A DNA stretch of 64,000 nucleotides from Mycobacterium sp. BK086 (GCA_004362315.1 SNWL01000005.1:62001-126000), one strand, 5' to 3'. Numbered from the stretch's first letter, positions 25,767-36,080 are shown. The notes: generated from the letters alone by a model not told the origin. Made by a program: numbers and translations.

Positions 25767-27298
25767 GTGACCTCACCGCCCTGAACGCCACCCGGCGAAG
25801 CGCCGAGCTGGCCGAGCTCGGTGACGACGGCCGCGTCGACGTCGTCGTCATCGGCGCCGGCATCACCGGAACCGGTATCGCCCTCGACGCCGCCAGCCGC
25901 GGGCTGTCGGTGCTCCTGGTCGAGAAGCACGACCTGGCCTTCGGCACCAGCCGGTGGAGCTCGAAGCTGGTCCATGGCGGCCTGCGCTATCTGGCCACCG
26001 GCAACGTCGGTATCGCGCGCCGAAGCGCGGTCGAGCGCGGCATCCTGATGACCCGCAACGCCCCGCATCTGGTGAGCCCCATGCCGCAGCTGGTTCCGTT
26101 GCTGCCGTCGATGGGACGAGCCCAACGAGCTTTGATCCGAACGGGATTCGTCGCCGGTGACGCACTGCGAATCCTGGCGGGCACCAAATCGTCGACGTTG
26201 CCGCGATCGCGGCGCATCGGCGTTCAGCAGTCGGTGGCGATGGCGCCGACCGTGCGGCGCGACGGTCTCGACGGCGGCCTGCTGGCCTACGACGGCCAGT
26301 TGATCGACGATGCACGGCTGGTGACCGCCGTCGCCCGCACCGCCGCGCAGAACGGGGCACGGATCCTGACCCGGGTGTCCGCGGTCAGCGCGACGGGCAC
26401 TTCAGTGCGCTTGCGCGACGAGCTGACCGGCGAGACGCTCGACGTGACGGCGCGTGCGGTGATCAACGCGACGGGCGTTTGGGCGGGTGAGGTGGATTCG
26501 GCGATCAAGCTGCGCCCGAGCCGTGGCACGCATCTGGTGTTCGATGCCGCGTCGTTCGGCAATCCGACTGCGGCGCTGACCATTCCGATCCCGGGCGAGA
26601 TCAACCGGTTCGTGTTCGCGATGCCCGAACAACTCGGCCGCGTCTACCTCGGGCTGACCGACGAGGACGCGCCCGGCCCGATTCCCGATGTGCCCGAACC
26701 GACTCCGGCCGAAGTGAGCTTCCTGCTCGACACCGTCAACACCGCGCTGGGCACCGCGCTCAGCACCGCCGACATCACGGGTTCGTACGCGGGCCTGCGT
26801 CCGCTGATCGACACCGGGGAAGGCCGGACCTCCGACCTGTCGCGCGAACATGCCGTCATCGAAAGCGATTCCGGAGTGTTCAGCATCGTCGGCGGCAAGC
26901 TCACCGAATACCGGCACATGGCCGAGGATGCCCTCGACCGCGCGCTGGCGGCCCGCGCCATCACCGCCCAGCCGTGCCGGACCCGCAACCTGCCGCTGGT
27001 CGGTGCGCCCGCCAATCCCGTTGCCACCCTGCGTACGACCAGCCATCTGCCGAGCTCCCTTGTCGCCCGATACGGAGCCGAGTCGCCGAACGTCATCGCC
27101 TCCGCGCGCTGCGAACGGCCGACCGACCGGGTCGCCGACGGAATCGACGTCACCCGTGCGGAATTCGAGTTTGCCGTGACTCACGAGGGCGCGCTGACCG
27201 CCGAGGACATCGTGGACCGGCGCACCCGCATCGGCCTGGTCGACACTGACCGAACCCGGGCGTTGTCGGTGGCCGAGGACCTGCTGGCCCGCGCCTGA
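25763..27298 (+). CDS. glpD: FAD-dependent glycerol-3-phosphate dehydrogenase
   Basis: A 511-residue DAO-fold flavoenzyme: FAD motif VVIGAGITGTGIALDAASRG near residue 28, GTSRWSSKLVHGGLRYL near 62, a C-terminal GlpD-specific domain with IVGGKLTEYRHMAEDALD near 375. It oxidises glycerol 3-phosphate to dihydroxyacetone phosphate and passes electrons to quinone at the membrane. Coupled to the TetR gene by ATGA overlap. Equivalent to glpD1 in M. tuberculosis by position. Confidence 0.93.
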   Translation: MSDLTALNATRRSAELAELGDDGRVDVVVIGAGITGTGIALDAASRGLSVLLVEKHDLAFGTSRWSSKLVHGGLRYLATGNVGIARRSAVERGILMTRNAPHLVSPMPQLVPLLPSMGRAQRALIRTGFVAGDALRILAGTKSSTLPRSRRIGVQQSVAMAPTVRRDGLDGGLLAYDGQLIDDARLVTAVARTAAQNGARILTRVSAVSATGTSVRLRDELTGETLDVTARAVINATGVWAGEVDSAIKLRPSRGTHLVFDAASFGNPTAALTIPIPGEINRFVFAMPEQLGRVYLGLTDEDAPGPIPDVPEPTPAEVSFLLDTVNTALGTALSTADITGSYAGLRPLIDTGEGRTSDLSREHAVIESDSGVFSIVGGKLTEYRHMAEDALDRALAARAITAQPCRTRNLPLVGAPANPVATLRTTSHLPSSLVARYGAESPNVIASARCERPTDRVADGIDVTRAEFEFAVTHEGALTAEDIVDRRTRIGLVDTDRTRALSVAEDLLARA

Positions 27299-27299
27299 C

Positions 27300-28382
27300 T
27301 CAGTACCGCACCGCGCTCTGCAGCAGCGGGGGATAGACCGTCGACGTCTCACCGTCCACGGTCGTGCCGGCGAACTGCAGCATCGAGCGGGTTGCCCCGT
27401 TCACGTCGGCGGGGTAGTTCAGCGTCGGGGCCGACACCTCGTCGAGGCGGCGCAGCTGCTCTGCGGTGAGCGTGACGTCGACCGCGGCCAGGTTGTCCTC
27501 CAGGTGTGCCATCCGCCGCGCCCCCAGAATCGGAACGACCGTGCCCTGCCGCGCCCGCAGCCAGGCCAGCGCCACCGCGGCCGGGCTGGCGCCGATCTCG
27601 TCGGCGACGGCGATGACGGCCTCGATGACCACGAACTCGTCGTCGCTGGGACCGCCGACATAGTCGGCACGCACCGAATCGTCGACGGCGGCGCCGCGGC
27701 GGTACTTGCCGGACAGGAAGCCGTTCTTCAGTGGGCTCCACGGCACCAGCGCCATGCCCTGGTCGAGGGCCAGCGGTGCCAGCTCGCCCTCGGCGGTGCG
27801 TGCCAACAGCGAGTACTCCACCTGCAGGGCGATCAGCGGCGTCCAGCCGCGCAGTACGGCCATGGTCTGCGCCTGGGCGGTGACCCAGCCGGGGGTGTTG
27901 GAGAACCCGATGTAGCGAATGGTGCCGGCACGCACCAGATCGTCGAGCGTGCGCAGAGTCTCCTCGAGAGGGGTGTTGCGGTCCCAGTTGTGCAGCCAGT
28001 ACATGTCCAGATAGTCGGTATTCAAGCGGCGCAACGTTTCTCGCAGCTGGGCGAGGATCGCGGTACGGCCCGCACCACCGCCGTTGGGGTCGCCCGGGTG
28101 CAGGTTGGCGAAGAACTTCGAGGCGAGCACGACCCGGTCGCGCCGCCCCGGCCGGGCGGTGAACCAGTCGCCGAGGATCTTCTCCGAGTGGCCGTTGGTA
28201 TAGAAGTTGGCGGTGTCAATGAAGTTGCCGCCGCGGTCCAGGTAGGCGTCGAGGATCCGCTCGGATTCCTCGACGCTGGATCCTGCGCCACCGGCATCTT
28301 CGCCGAAGGTCATGGCGCCGAGGGCGAACGGGCTGACGCGTAGGCCTGAACGGCCGAGGGTGAGGTAATGATCAAGTGGCAT
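27300..28382 (-). CDS. aldo/keto reductase
   Basis: A 360-residue AKR (TIM barrel). Catalytic tetrad elements: Asp/Tyr in NFIDTANFYTNG, Lys in VVLASKFF, His in MYWLHNWDR; NADPH site near ILGARRMAHLEDN. The ATG at 28382 is preceded by GGAGAT. It resembles general stress AKRs of broad specificity. Divergent from an AraC regulator with a strong inverted repeat between them. Ends one base from the glpD stop. Confidence 0.88.
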   Translation of the reverse strand: MPLDHYLTLGRSGLRVSPFALGAMTFGEDAGGAGSSVEESERILDAYLDRGGNFIDTANFYTNGHSEKILGDWFTARPGRRDRVVLASKFFANLHPGDPNGGGAGRTAILAQLRETLRRLNTDYLDMYWLHNWDRNTPLEETLRTLDDLVRAGTIRYIGFSNTPGWVTAQAQTMAVLRGWTPLIALQVEYSLLARTAEGELAPLALDQGMALVPWSPLKNGFLSGKYRRGAAVDDSVRADYVGGPSDDEFVVIEAVIAVADEIGASPAAVALAWLRARQGTVVPILGARRMAHLEDNLAAVDVTLTAEQLRRLDEVSAPTLNYPADVNGATRSMLQFAGTTVDGETSTVYPPLLQSAVRY

Positions 28383-28410
28383 ATCTCCATTCAAGGCGAA
28401 TCCGCAGTTC

Positions 28411-28437
28411 AGAGGTAGACCGATCCGACCTACCTCT
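28411..28437. promoter_or_regulatory. AraC operator candidate
   Basis: Perfect 8-bp arms AGAGGTAG (28411-28418) and CTACCTCT (28430-28437), separated by 11 bp, lie centrally in the 89-bp divergent region. Likely the AraC site controlling the aldo/keto reductase. Confidence 0.65.
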
Positions 28438-28471
28438 TGCACGATCCGCTCAATTTTGGTGGGATCCGGAC

Positions 28472-29341
28472 ATGGAGAGCCAGCTGGCCGAGATGCGTGC
28501 GCTGATCGCGGCTCACGCCACCGCGGACATGCGCACCGCGATCGACGGCCTCTTGCTGTCCGAGGAAGCGGCATCGGTGACGCCGGACTACTCGCTGACC
28601 GAACCGCTGGTCGTGGTGCTGGCCCAGGGCGGCAAACGCCTGCTGCTCGGCGACGAGGTCCACGAGTATCGCGCGGGGCAATGCCTGGTGGTGACCGCCG
28701 ATCTCCCGGTGACCGGACACTTCATCGGTGACGAGCCGTCGCTGGGTATGGCGCTGGTGCTGCGGCCCGCGGTGGTCGCCGGTCTGGTGTTGCAGGCGCC
28801 GGCCGGGCGTTGGGCTCGGGGCACGGCCGGCCACTCGGCGATGTCGACAGCCGATGCCGATACCGAGCTGCTCGATGCGGTGCTGCGCCTGCTGAGGCTG
28901 CTCGAAAAGCCCTTGGATGCACCGATTCTGGCACCCATGATCGAGCGCGAGATCATCTGGCGACTGCTGACCGGGCCGCAGGGAAAAACCGTCCGACAGA
29001 TCGGCCTGGCCGACAGCAATCTGTCCTACGTCAGCAGGGCGATCGGCTGGATTCGGGAGAACTACGCCGAGCCGATGCGCATCGACGAACTGGCGCAGGT
29101 GGCCGGGATGAGCCCGTCGACGTTCCATCGGCACTTCCGTGCCGTGACCGCCATGAGCCCCTTGCAATTTCAGAAGCGCATTCGGCTGCAGCAGGCGCGC
29201 TCGATGCTCGTCACCGCGCCCGCTGACATCGCGGGCATCGGGCATCGCGTCGGCTACGACAGCCCGTCGCAATTCACCCGCGAGTACCGCAGACTGTTCG
29301 GCGCCCCGCCGGGACGGGACGCCGAACGCTTGCGCGCCTGA
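28472..29341 (+). CDS. AraC family regulator (AraC_N type)
   Basis: A 289-residue regulator: an N-terminal cupin-like sensing domain of the AraC_N group (about 20-160) and a C-terminal double HTH (IDELAQVAGMSPSTFHRHFR and IGHRVGYDSPSQFTREYRRLFG). These regulators typically activate an adjacent aldo/keto reductase or SDR in response to aldehydes. Start at 28472 is chosen because upstream in-frame codons lie in the operator. Ends convergent on accD6 with no gap. Confidence 0.86.
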   Translation: MESQLAEMRALIAAHATADMRTAIDGLLLSEEAASVTPDYSLTEPLVVVLAQGGKRLLLGDEVHEYRAGQCLVVTADLPVTGHFIGDEPSLGMALVLRPAVVAGLVLQAPAGRWARGTAGHSAMSTADADTELLDAVLRLLRLLEKPLDAPILAPMIEREIIWRLLTGPQGKTVRQIGLADSNLSYVSRAIGWIRENYAEPMRIDELAQVAGMSPSTFHRHFRAVTAMSPLQFQKRIRLQQARSMLVTAPADIAGIGHRVGYDSPSQFTREYRRLFGAPPGRDAERLRA

Positions 29342-30763
29342 TTACAGCGGGATGTTCTTGTGCCGCCCGCGCCGGGCCGGGGCCTCGGCGAGCGCCTGAG
29401 TCAGCTTGCTGCGGGTATGTGCCGGGTCGATCTTCTCGTCGACCACGCCGATCTCGACCGCGCTGTCCACACCGCCGGCGATCCGCTCGTGCTCGGCGGC
29501 CAGCTCTTCGTGCAGGGCTTCCCGCTCGTGATCCGGTGCGGCCGCCAGCTTCTTCTTGTGCAGGATGCCGACGGCAGCCTTGGCGCCCATCACGGCGACC
29601 TCGGCGTCCGGCCACGCGAACACCTTGGTGGCGCCCAGCGACCGCGAGTTCATCGCAATGTAGGCCCCGCCGTAGATCTTTCGGGTCACCAGCGTCACGC
29701 GGGGGACGGTCGCCTCGCCGAAGGCGTGCAGCAGCTTGGCGCCGCGGCGCACAACCCCGCCCCACTCCTGGTCCACACCGGGCAGGTAGCCGGGCACGTC
29801 GACGACGACCACCAGCGGGATGCCGAAGGCATCGCACAGCCGGACGAAACGCGCCGATTTCTCGGCACTTTCAGAGTTCAGGCAGCCGCCGAGGCGCAGC
29901 GGGTTGTTGGCGATGACGCCGACGGTGCGGCCGGACAGCCGGCCCAGACCGACGACGATCGACGGTGCCCACTTGCCCTGGAATTCCTCGAACGGGGTGT
30001 CAGCGTCGAGCAGTGCTTCCACCAGCGGGTGCACGTCGTAGGCGCGGCGGGCCGACTCGGGCAGCAGTGCGTGCAGGTCCGAGTCACCGGCCTCGGCCTT
30101 GTCGCGGTCGAAATGACCCTGCTGGGAGAACAATCCGATCAACCGGCGTCCGCGCGCATAGGCGTCGAGCTCGGAGTCGGCGACGATGTGGCAGACACCG
30201 GACTTCTTGTGATGGGTGTCAGGGCCGCCGAGCGACGCCATGTCGACGTCCTCGCCGGTGACGCTGCGCACCACGTCGGGTCCGGTGACGAACACCCGGC
30301 CCTCCTCGGCCATGATGACGACGTCGGTGAGTGCCGGACCGTAAGCGGCGCCGCCGGCGGCGAAGCCGACCACGACCGAAATCTGCGGGATGTAGCCCGA
30401 TGCGCGGATCATCGCCTCGAAGACCTGGCCCACCGCGTGCAGCGCCTTGACGCCCTCGGCCAGCCGCGCACCGCCGGAGTGCCAGATACCCACGATCGGG
30501 CTCTGCTCCTCGATGGCGGTGTCGTAGGAGTTGACGATGTGCTGGCAGCCCTCGACTCCCATGGCGCCGCCCATGACGGTGCCGTCGGTGCAGAAGGCGA
30601 TGGTGCGTACGCCGTTGACGGTGCCGGCGGCGGCCAGCACACCCGACCGGTCACGCTCGTGCAGCAGTTCGACGCTGCCGTCGTCGAAGAACGTCGACAG
30701 CCGCAGCAGCGGGTCGCGTGGGTCGAGTGATTCGCCGACAGTCTCAGGGGCGATAGCAGTCAT
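29342..30763 (-). CDS. accD6: acetyl/propionyl-CoA carboxylase carboxyltransferase subunit AccD6
   Basis: A 473-residue biotin-dependent carboxyltransferase. N-terminal and C-terminal crotonase-like halves show IVGIWHSGGARLAEG, the oxyanion GFAAGGAAYGPAL, and VVDVPGYLPGVDQEWGGVVRRGAK. It forms malonyl-CoA with AccA3 to feed FAS-I and FAS-II. Last gene of the FAS-II operon, 42 bp after kasB. Confidence 0.95.
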   Translation of the reverse strand: MTAIAPETVGESLDPRDPLLRLSTFFDDGSVELLHERDRSGVLAAAGTVNGVRTIAFCTDGTVMGGAMGVEGCQHIVNSYDTAIEEQSPIVGIWHSGGARLAEGVKALHAVGQVFEAMIRASGYIPQISVVVGFAAGGAAYGPALTDVVIMAEEGRVFVTGPDVVRSVTGEDVDMASLGGPDTHHKKSGVCHIVADSELDAYARGRRLIGLFSQQGHFDRDKAEAGDSDLHALLPESARRAYDVHPLVEALLDADTPFEEFQGKWAPSIVVGLGRLSGRTVGVIANNPLRLGGCLNSESAEKSARFVRLCDAFGIPLVVVVDVPGYLPGVDQEWGGVVRRGAKLLHAFGEATVPRVTLVTRKIYGGAYIAMNSRSLGATKVFAWPDAEVAVMGAKAAVGILHKKKLAAAPDHEREALHEELAAEHERIAGGVDSAVEIGVVDEKIDPAHTRSKLTQALAEAPARRGRHKNIPL

Positions 30764-30805
30764 CTAAACCTCCATTGTGTGCAACGCGGATGCGCTTCGA
30801 GACGT

Positions 30806-32068
30806 TCAGTACTTCCCGAAGGCGATCGCGACGTTGTGACCACCGAATCCGAATGAGTTGTTGATCGCGTACTGGTAGTTGCCTGACCGGGGTTCGCCGG
30901 CCACCACGTCCAGATCGATCTCCGGATCGAGGTTGCGCAGGTTGAGCGTGGGCGGCACGATGCCGTCACGCAGCGCCAGCACGGTGAGGATCGACTCCAC
31001 CGCGCCCACGGCACCCACCGAGTGGCCCAGCGCCGATTTGGGCGCGTAGACCGGCGGACGGTGGTTGCCGAGCGCATTGTCGATCGCCTTGGCCTCCGCG
31101 ACATCGCCCACCTGGGTGCCCGTCGCGTGGGCGTTGACATGATCGATGTCGGTGGGCTGCAGACCCGCGAGCTGGATTGCCCGCGTGATCGCGTGACCCG
31201 CCTGTTCACCGTTGGGATCGGGTGCCACGATGTGGTACCCGTCCGAGGTGATGCCTGCCCCCATGATGCGCGCGAGGATATTGGCCCCGCGCGCCTTTGC
31301 GTGCTCTTCGGTTTCGATGATCATCATCGCGCCGCCCTCACCGAAGACGAACCCGTTGCGGTCCTTGTCGAACGGTCGGCAGGCGCCGGCCGGGTTGTCG
31401 TTGGTGGTGGACAACACAATTCGCATCTGGGCGAAGCCCGCGATCGGCACGGCCTCGATCTTGGTCTCGACGCCACCGCAGATCGCGATATCGGCTTCGC
31501 CGAGGACGATCTGCCGCCACGCCTGCGCGATGGCCTCCGAGCCAGAGGCACAAGCCGAGACCGGAGTGATGACCCCGGCCTTCGCCTTGAGTTCCAGCCC
31601 GACGGCCGCCGCGGCGGCGTTGGGCATGTACATCTGGACCGCCAACGGTGACACCGCTCGTAAACCCTTGGCGCGCATGGCCTCGTAGGCGTACAGCAGC
31701 TCCTCGGAGGAGCCGATGCCGGTGCCGAGGGCCACCATCAACCGCTTGCCGTCCACCTCCGGTGAGCCGGCGTTCTGCCAAGCCCGCCGTCCGATGACGG
31801 TGGCCATCTTCTGCAGATACGACATCCTGCGCAGTTCGACCCGCGTCAGCTCACCGTCGAAATCTTCGAGAAGGTGTCCTCCGATGCGGACCGGCAGGTC
31901 GTACAACTCGACGAAGTCGTCGTCGAGAAGCCGAATCCCGCTTTGACCGTCCAGCAACCGTTTCCAGGTGCCTTCGGCGTCGGATGCCAGGGCGGTCGTC
32001 ATCGCAACTCCGGTGACGACCACGTTGGGGAAGCCATTCCCCGTTGACAATTTCGTCAACCCTGCCAT
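30806..32068 (-). CDS. kasB: beta-ketoacyl-ACP synthase KasB
   Basis: A 420-residue KAS I/II enzyme with Cys in [10 protein letters not shown], His in [12 protein letters not shown] and His in [12 protein letters not shown]. The N-terminus ([20 protein letters not shown]) is slightly longer than KasA, as usual for KasB. It elongates meromycolates to full length in the second phase. Follows kasA by 32 bp. Confidence 0.95.
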   Translation of the reverse strand: MAGLTKLSTGNGFPNVVVTGVAMTTALASDAEGTWKRLLDGQSGIRLLDDDFVELYDLPVRIGGHLLEDFDGELTRVELRRMSYLQKMATVIGRRAWQNAGSPEVDGKRLMVALGTGIGSSEELLYAYEAMRAKGLRAVSPLAVQMYMPNAAAAAVGLELKAKAGVITPVSACASGSEAIAQAWRQIVLGEADIAICGGVETKIEAVPIAGFAQMRIVLSTTNDNPAGACRPFDKDRNGFVFGEGGAMMIIETEEHAKARGANILARIMGAGITSDGYHIVAPDPNGEQAGHAITRAIQLAGLQPTDIDHVNAHATGTQVGDVAEAKAIDNALGNHRPPVYAPKSALGHSVGAVGAVESILTVLALRDGIVPPTLNLRNLDPEIDLDVVAGEPRSGNYQYAINNSFGFGGHNVAIAFGKY

Positions 32069-32100
32069 TGCTTCCTGCTTGTCCTTTCCCCCCGGAACGG

Positions 32101-33351
32101 TCAGTAGCGCCCGAACGCCAGCGCTACGTTGTGTCCTCCAAACCCGAACGAGTTGTTGATCGCGTACTGGTAGTCGCCGTAACGCGGTTCGCCCGCAACG
32201 ACATCCAGTTCGATCTCCGGATCAGGCGTCTCATAGTTCAGTGTCGGAGGGATGACGCCGTCACGCAGTGCGAGCACCGTGAGCGCCGACTCCAGAGCGC
32301 CGACGGCACCGATGGAGTGGCCCAGCGCCGACTTCGGCGCATAGACCGCGGCCTTCTCGCATCCGGCGACCCGAAGCGCGTTGGCCTCGGCCGTGTCACC
32401 GATCGGGGTGGCCGTTCCGTGTGCGTTGACGTGGTCGATGTCCGCCGGCGACAAGCCCGCCGTCTCCATCGCCCGCTTCATCGCCGCGCCTGCGCGCAGA
32501 CCGTCCGGTGACGGAGCCACCATGTGGAAGGCATCCGAGGTGATGCCCGCACCCATGAGCCGGGCCAGCGGCTTGGCGCCACGGGCCTTGGCGTGCTCCT
32601 CGGTCTCGATGATCATCATGCAGCCGGCCTCGCCGAAGACGAACCCGTCGCGATCTTTGTCGAACGGGCGCGACGCACCCGCGGGATCGTCGTTGCGCGT
32701 CGACATCGCGCGCATCATCGAGAACGCCGCGATCGGCAACGCCTCAATGGTGCCCTCGACACCGCCGACGACGGCGAAGTCCGCGTCGCCCATGACGATC
32801 TGCCGCCATCCGTGCGCGATGGCCTCCGACCCGGACGAGCACGCCGACACCGGGGTGATGACCCCGGCGCGGGCGCCCAGTTCCAGGCCGGCGACCGCGG
32901 CCGCACCATTCGGCATGACCATCTGAACGGCCAGCGGCGAGACCTTGCGGATCCCGCCCTCGTTCATCGCGTCGTAGGTCTCGACGATCTTCTCGCCGCC
33001 ACCCAGACCCGTGCCGATCACCACCGCGAAGCGGTCCGGGTCGACCTCGGGCTTACCCGAGTTCTCCCACAGCCGTCGGGACAGCACCAGAGACATGCGT
33101 TGCACGTAGGAATTGCGACGCAGTTCGACACGGGTGAGGTGGGTGTCCATGTCCTCGACGAGGTGGCCGCCGATACGGACCGGCAGGTCCCACTTGTCGA
33201 CGAACTCGTCCTCGAGAATGCGGATGCCGCTGTCGCCTGCCAACAGGCCCTTCCACGTGCTCTCGATGTCCGTGGCGAGCGCCGTGGTGGCCTCGACGGC
33301 GGTCACGACAACGCTAGGGAAACCGCCGTTAGCAGTGGAAGGCCTGCTCAT
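32101..33351 (-). CDS. kasA: beta-ketoacyl-ACP synthase KasA
   Basis: A 416-residue KAS with the Cys-His-His triad ([33 protein letters not shown]). Essential FAS-II condensing enzyme, target of thiolactomycin. Start [10 protein letters not shown] overlaps the acpM stop (ATGA), so it is coupled to acpM. Confidence 0.96.
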   Translation of the reverse strand: MSRPSTANGGFPSVVVTAVEATTALATDIESTWKGLLAGDSGIRILEDEFVDKWDLPVRIGGHLVEDMDTHLTRVELRRNSYVQRMSLVLSRRLWENSGKPEVDPDRFAVVIGTGLGGGEKIVETYDAMNEGGIRKVSPLAVQMVMPNGAAAVAGLELGARAGVITPVSACSSGSEAIAHGWRQIVMGDADFAVVGGVEGTIEALPIAAFSMMRAMSTRNDDPAGASRPFDKDRDGFVFGEAGCMMIIETEEHAKARGAKPLARLMGAGITSDAFHMVAPSPDGLRAGAAMKRAMETAGLSPADIDHVNAHGTATPIGDTAEANALRVAGCEKAAVYAPKSALGHSIGAVGALESALTVLALRDGVIPPTLNYETPDPEIELDVVAGEPRYGDYQYAINNSFGFGGHNVALAFGRY

Positions 33352-33644
33352 TCGCCCGCGAACTTCTCGCGCAGGGCGGCAGCAGCCTCCGGGTTCTCTT
33401 CTTCGAGCTTCTGGATGTAGGAGACGACGTCACCCACGGTGCGCAGACCGGCGAGGTCCTCGTCCGGGATCTTCACGCCGTACTTGTCCTCGGTCTGGAC
33501 GGCGATCTCCACCATCGACAGCGAGTCGATGTCGAGGTCGTCGACGAACGACTTCTCCGGGGTGACCTCGGAGGGCTCGATACCGGTCACTTCTTCGATG
33601 ATCTCGGCGAGACCGGCGATGATTTCATCCTGAGAGGCGGGCAC
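33348..33644 (-). CDS. acpM: meromycolate extension acyl carrier protein
   Basis: A 98-residue ACP. The phosphopantetheine Ser lies in [13 protein letters not shown]. The C-terminal extension after the four-helix ACP core ([17 protein letters not shown]) is the AcpM hallmark, though shorter than in M. tuberculosis. Carries growing meromycolate chains in FAS-II. Confidence 0.96.
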   Translation of the reverse strand: MPASQDEIIAGLAEIIEEVTGIEPSEVTPEKSFVDDLDIDSLSMVEIAVQTEDKYGVKIPDEDLAGLRTVGDVVSYIQKLEEENPEAAAALREKFAGE

Positions 33645-33721
33645 AGTGGCTCCTTCGTAATTGGTTGTGTTGCTTGGTGTTACGTGTTTTATGTGGTTGT
33701 CCTGGTCGGACGCCGGCTGGG

Positions 33722-34657
33722 TTACAGCTCGGTGAGTCCGTCCAGATCTGCGGGGGTCTTGATCGCACGGTTGGCGACCCCCCGAAGTTCTCGTTTGGCG
33801 ATTCCGGCCAGAGTCCCCGCGGGCGGGAACTCCACGATCGCCGAGCCCTCTGCGTTCTCAAAGAGCTGCCGCATGGTTTCGGTGCACAGATCCCAGCGCA
33901 CCGGGCGGGTCAATTGCGCGACGAGCTTCTCCATCGCGTCTGCTGCAGAAGTTACCGGCTGACCGTCGGCGTTGCTCAGCAGCGTGGTGGTCGGCTCGCC
34001 GGTGGCGACTCCGGCCGCCGCGGCAGCATAGCCGTCGAGCGCGGAGGCCATGTAGTGCGTGTGGAAAGCACCTGCGGTGGCCAGCTGGCGCACCCGGGCC
34101 TTGGCGGGCGGGTCCTCGGCCAGCTTCTCCAGGGCCGCGACCGCTCCGGCGGCCACGATCTGGCCGGCGGCGTTGCGGTTGGCCGGGACCAGGTCGAGGG
34201 CTTCGAGGCGGGCCAGCACTTCGGCCTCGTCGCCGCCCAGGATGGCCGACATGCCGGTGGGCTCGACCGCGCAGGCCTTGGCCATCTCGGCGCCGCGAAC
34301 GGCGGCCAGCTTGACCGCGTCGTCGGCGGAGATGACGCCGGCGATGGCGTAGGCCGCGATCTCGCCGACAGAGTGGCCGGCGACGACGGTCTTCTTGTCG
34401 GCCAGCAGACCGCGCTTGACCAGCTCGGCGTTGGCCAGCAGGGTTGCGGCCACGACCAGGGGCTGGGTGACCGCGGTGTCGGTGATCTCGTCAGCCGTTG
34501 CGGTGGTGCCCAGCCGGGCGAGATCCAGGCCGGCGATGTCCGACCAGGTCTTGATCTGATCGGCAGCGCCGGGCAGCTCGAGCCATTCGGCGAGCATTCC
34601 GGGGGTCTGCGAGCCCTGCCCAGGGGCGAGCAGTGCGATCACGGGTTCTTGAGGCAC
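33722..34657 (-). CDS. fabD: malonyl-CoA:ACP transacylase
   Basis: A 311-residue MCAT: LLAPGQGSQTPGM at the N-terminus, catalytic Ser in AGHSVGEIAAY, and His in GAFHTHYMA. Supplies malonyl-AcpM to FAS-II. First gene of the operon, 77 bp before acpM. GTG start at 34657. Its 136-bp upstream region contains the MabR inverted repeat. Confidence 0.95.
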   Translation of the reverse strand: MPQEPVIALLAPGQGSQTPGMLAEWLELPGAADQIKTWSDIAGLDLARLGTTATADEITDTAVTQPLVVAATLLANAELVKRGLLADKKTVVAGHSVGEIAAYAIAGVISADDAVKLAAVRGAEMAKACAVEPTGMSAILGGDEAEVLARLEALDLVPANRNAAGQIVAAGAVAALEKLAEDPPAKARVRQLATAGAFHTHYMASALDGYAAAAAGVATGEPTTTLLSNADGQPVTSAADAMEKLVAQLTRPVRWDLCTETMRQLFENAEGSAIVEFPPAGTLAGIAKRELRGVANRAIKTPADLDGLTEL

Positions 34658-34701
34658 TCATTAAGAAAACATTGTGAAACCGGATTTGCGCGGTGTAAGA
34701 G

Positions 34702-34707
34702 ATTATG
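34702..34707 (-). promoter_or_regulatory. possible -10 box of the FAS-II operon
   Basis: Minus-strand CATAAT is the best TATAAT-like hexamer between the MabR site and fabD. No good -35 is seen 17 bp upstream, consistent with an activator-dependent promoter. Confidence 0.35.
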
Positions 34708-34722
34708 AACCTTGTCTTATGT

Positions 34723-34743
34723 TTTTGTGGAGGTCCTACAAAA
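34723..34743. promoter_or_regulatory. MabR binding site of the FAS-II promoter
   Basis: TTTTGT-N9-ACAAAA, perfect 6-bp arms (34723-34728 and 34738-34743). This is the inverted repeat known to be bound by MabR upstream of fabD in mycobacteria (established knowledge). Confidence 0.8.
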
Positions 34744-34793
34744 GTGCATGTGATGCGACTCCGCTGATACCTGGCCGCAATCTTGGTCGGCTC

Positions 34794-36074
34794 TTAATTG
34801 ACACCTGTGGTACCGACCAGCGGCGGTGTGAGCTGTGCAACAGAACTGTTTGCCGTGGTGTGGGCGGGCGCTGGGTAGCCAAGGCGACCCACCGTGGAGG
34901 CCACCCTCAGGACGTACGCGTCGCGCGGCAGGGTGGGATCGCGGCCGGTGAAATCGGCGATCCGGCGCAGTCGATAGCGAACCGTATTTGGATGAACGAA
35001 CAGTTTTCTGGCGCAAGCTTCGATCGCACCGCCGCTGTCGAGGAAGGCGTCCAACGTCTCGCTGAGCGCGGGCCCGGCGTCGGCGAGCGGCCGCATGATC
35101 TCGGTGTGCAACGCGGTGACGGCCGAGGGGTCGCCCAGAAGTGCGCGCTCGGGCAACAACTCTCGGGCCAGGACCGGCCGCGGTGCACCGCTCCAGCCGG
35201 CGACGGCGTTCATCCCTGAGATCGCCTCGGTGGCGCTGTGATGGGCCGCGGTCAGCATCGGTGCGGTCGGCCCGATCACGACCGGGCTGTCGGCGAAAGC
35301 GTTGATCAGGTCGTTGAAGAACTTGTCGGTCGGGGCGAGCGGGCCGGAGATGATTCCGATCAGCCAGGTGCCGTGCACGTCGGCCAGTGCCGAGCGGCCG
35401 TGCCGGGCGGCGATCTCGCGGACGTCTTCGCCGGCCAGTTCCTCCCGGCCTTCCGGCGGGGTGCCGACGACCACGGTGGCCGGGGCGGTCGTGTCCCAGT
35501 TCAGGGCGGCGGCCCGGGACAGTAATTCCGGGCCGGTGTCGCCGCGGACGACGGCGTCGACGACGCTCGCCTCGATCCGGCTGTCCCAGGATCCGCGGGC
35601 CTCGGCGGCGTCGGCATACGAGGATGCGGCCGCGAAGGCCAGATCGCGGCTGTAGCGCAGGATGCCGACCGACAGGGCGACCCGCTGCTCCTCGTTGCGG
35701 CCCAACGCGGGCACGGCCGCCTCGAAGTACTCCATGCTGACGCGCACCATGTCGACGGTCTGGGCCAGCGCGATGCGACGGGTCAGCTCCTGGGGGACCA
35801 GCGCGAACGCCTCGGCGGTGTAGCCCACGTTGCTCAGCGGGTTGCGCACCCACTCGGCGAAGTTGACGACCGCCGTCTGCAGGACGAGCTGGACGCTGGC
35901 GCGCTGTGAGGCCTCCAGCTCGGCGAAGAACGGCAGGTGCTCGGTCATGGCCTGGACCGCCTCGGTGGCCAGCCGGCCGGAGTGCTGCTTGAGCCGTCGC
36001 AGCGTGGACTCCGGCACGTTCTCGAGGAGCGCCAGGGGCGAACGCGGCTCCGCGAGGGGCTCGTTGTCACGCAC
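34794..36074 (-). CDS. mabR: PucR/CdaR-type regulator of FAS-II, MabR
   Basis: A 426-residue PucR-like regulator. It ends with the HTH_30 domain (ACARKLFVHPNTVRYRLRRIADFTGRDP, about 365-395), with a helical N-terminal part and a GGDEF-like/CdaR middle region. Position between aceE and fabD and sequence match MabR (Rv2242), the FAS-II transcriptional regulator that responds to long-chain acyl-CoA. GTG start at 36074 has TAAGTT six bases upstream. Confidence 0.9.
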   Translation of the reverse strand: MRDNEPLAEPRSPLALLENVPESTLRRLKQHSGRLATEAVQAMTEHLPFFAELEASQRASVQLVLQTAVVNFAEWVRNPLSNVGYTAEAFALVPQELTRRIALAQTVDMVRVSMEYFEAAVPALGRNEEQRVALSVGILRYSRDLAFAAASSYADAAEARGSWDSRIEASVVDAVVRGDTGPELLSRAAALNWDTTAPATVVVGTPPEGREELAGEDVREIAARHGRSALADVHGTWLIGIISGPLAPTDKFFNDLINAFADSPVVIGPTAPMLTAAHHSATEAISGMNAVAGWSGAPRPVLARELLPERALLGDPSAVTALHTEIMRPLADAGPALSETLDAFLDSGGAIEACARKLFVHPNTVRYRLRRIADFTGRDPTLPRDAYVLRVASTVGRLGYPAPAHTTANSSVAQLTPPLVGTTGVN

Positions 36075-36080
36075 CCCTAA

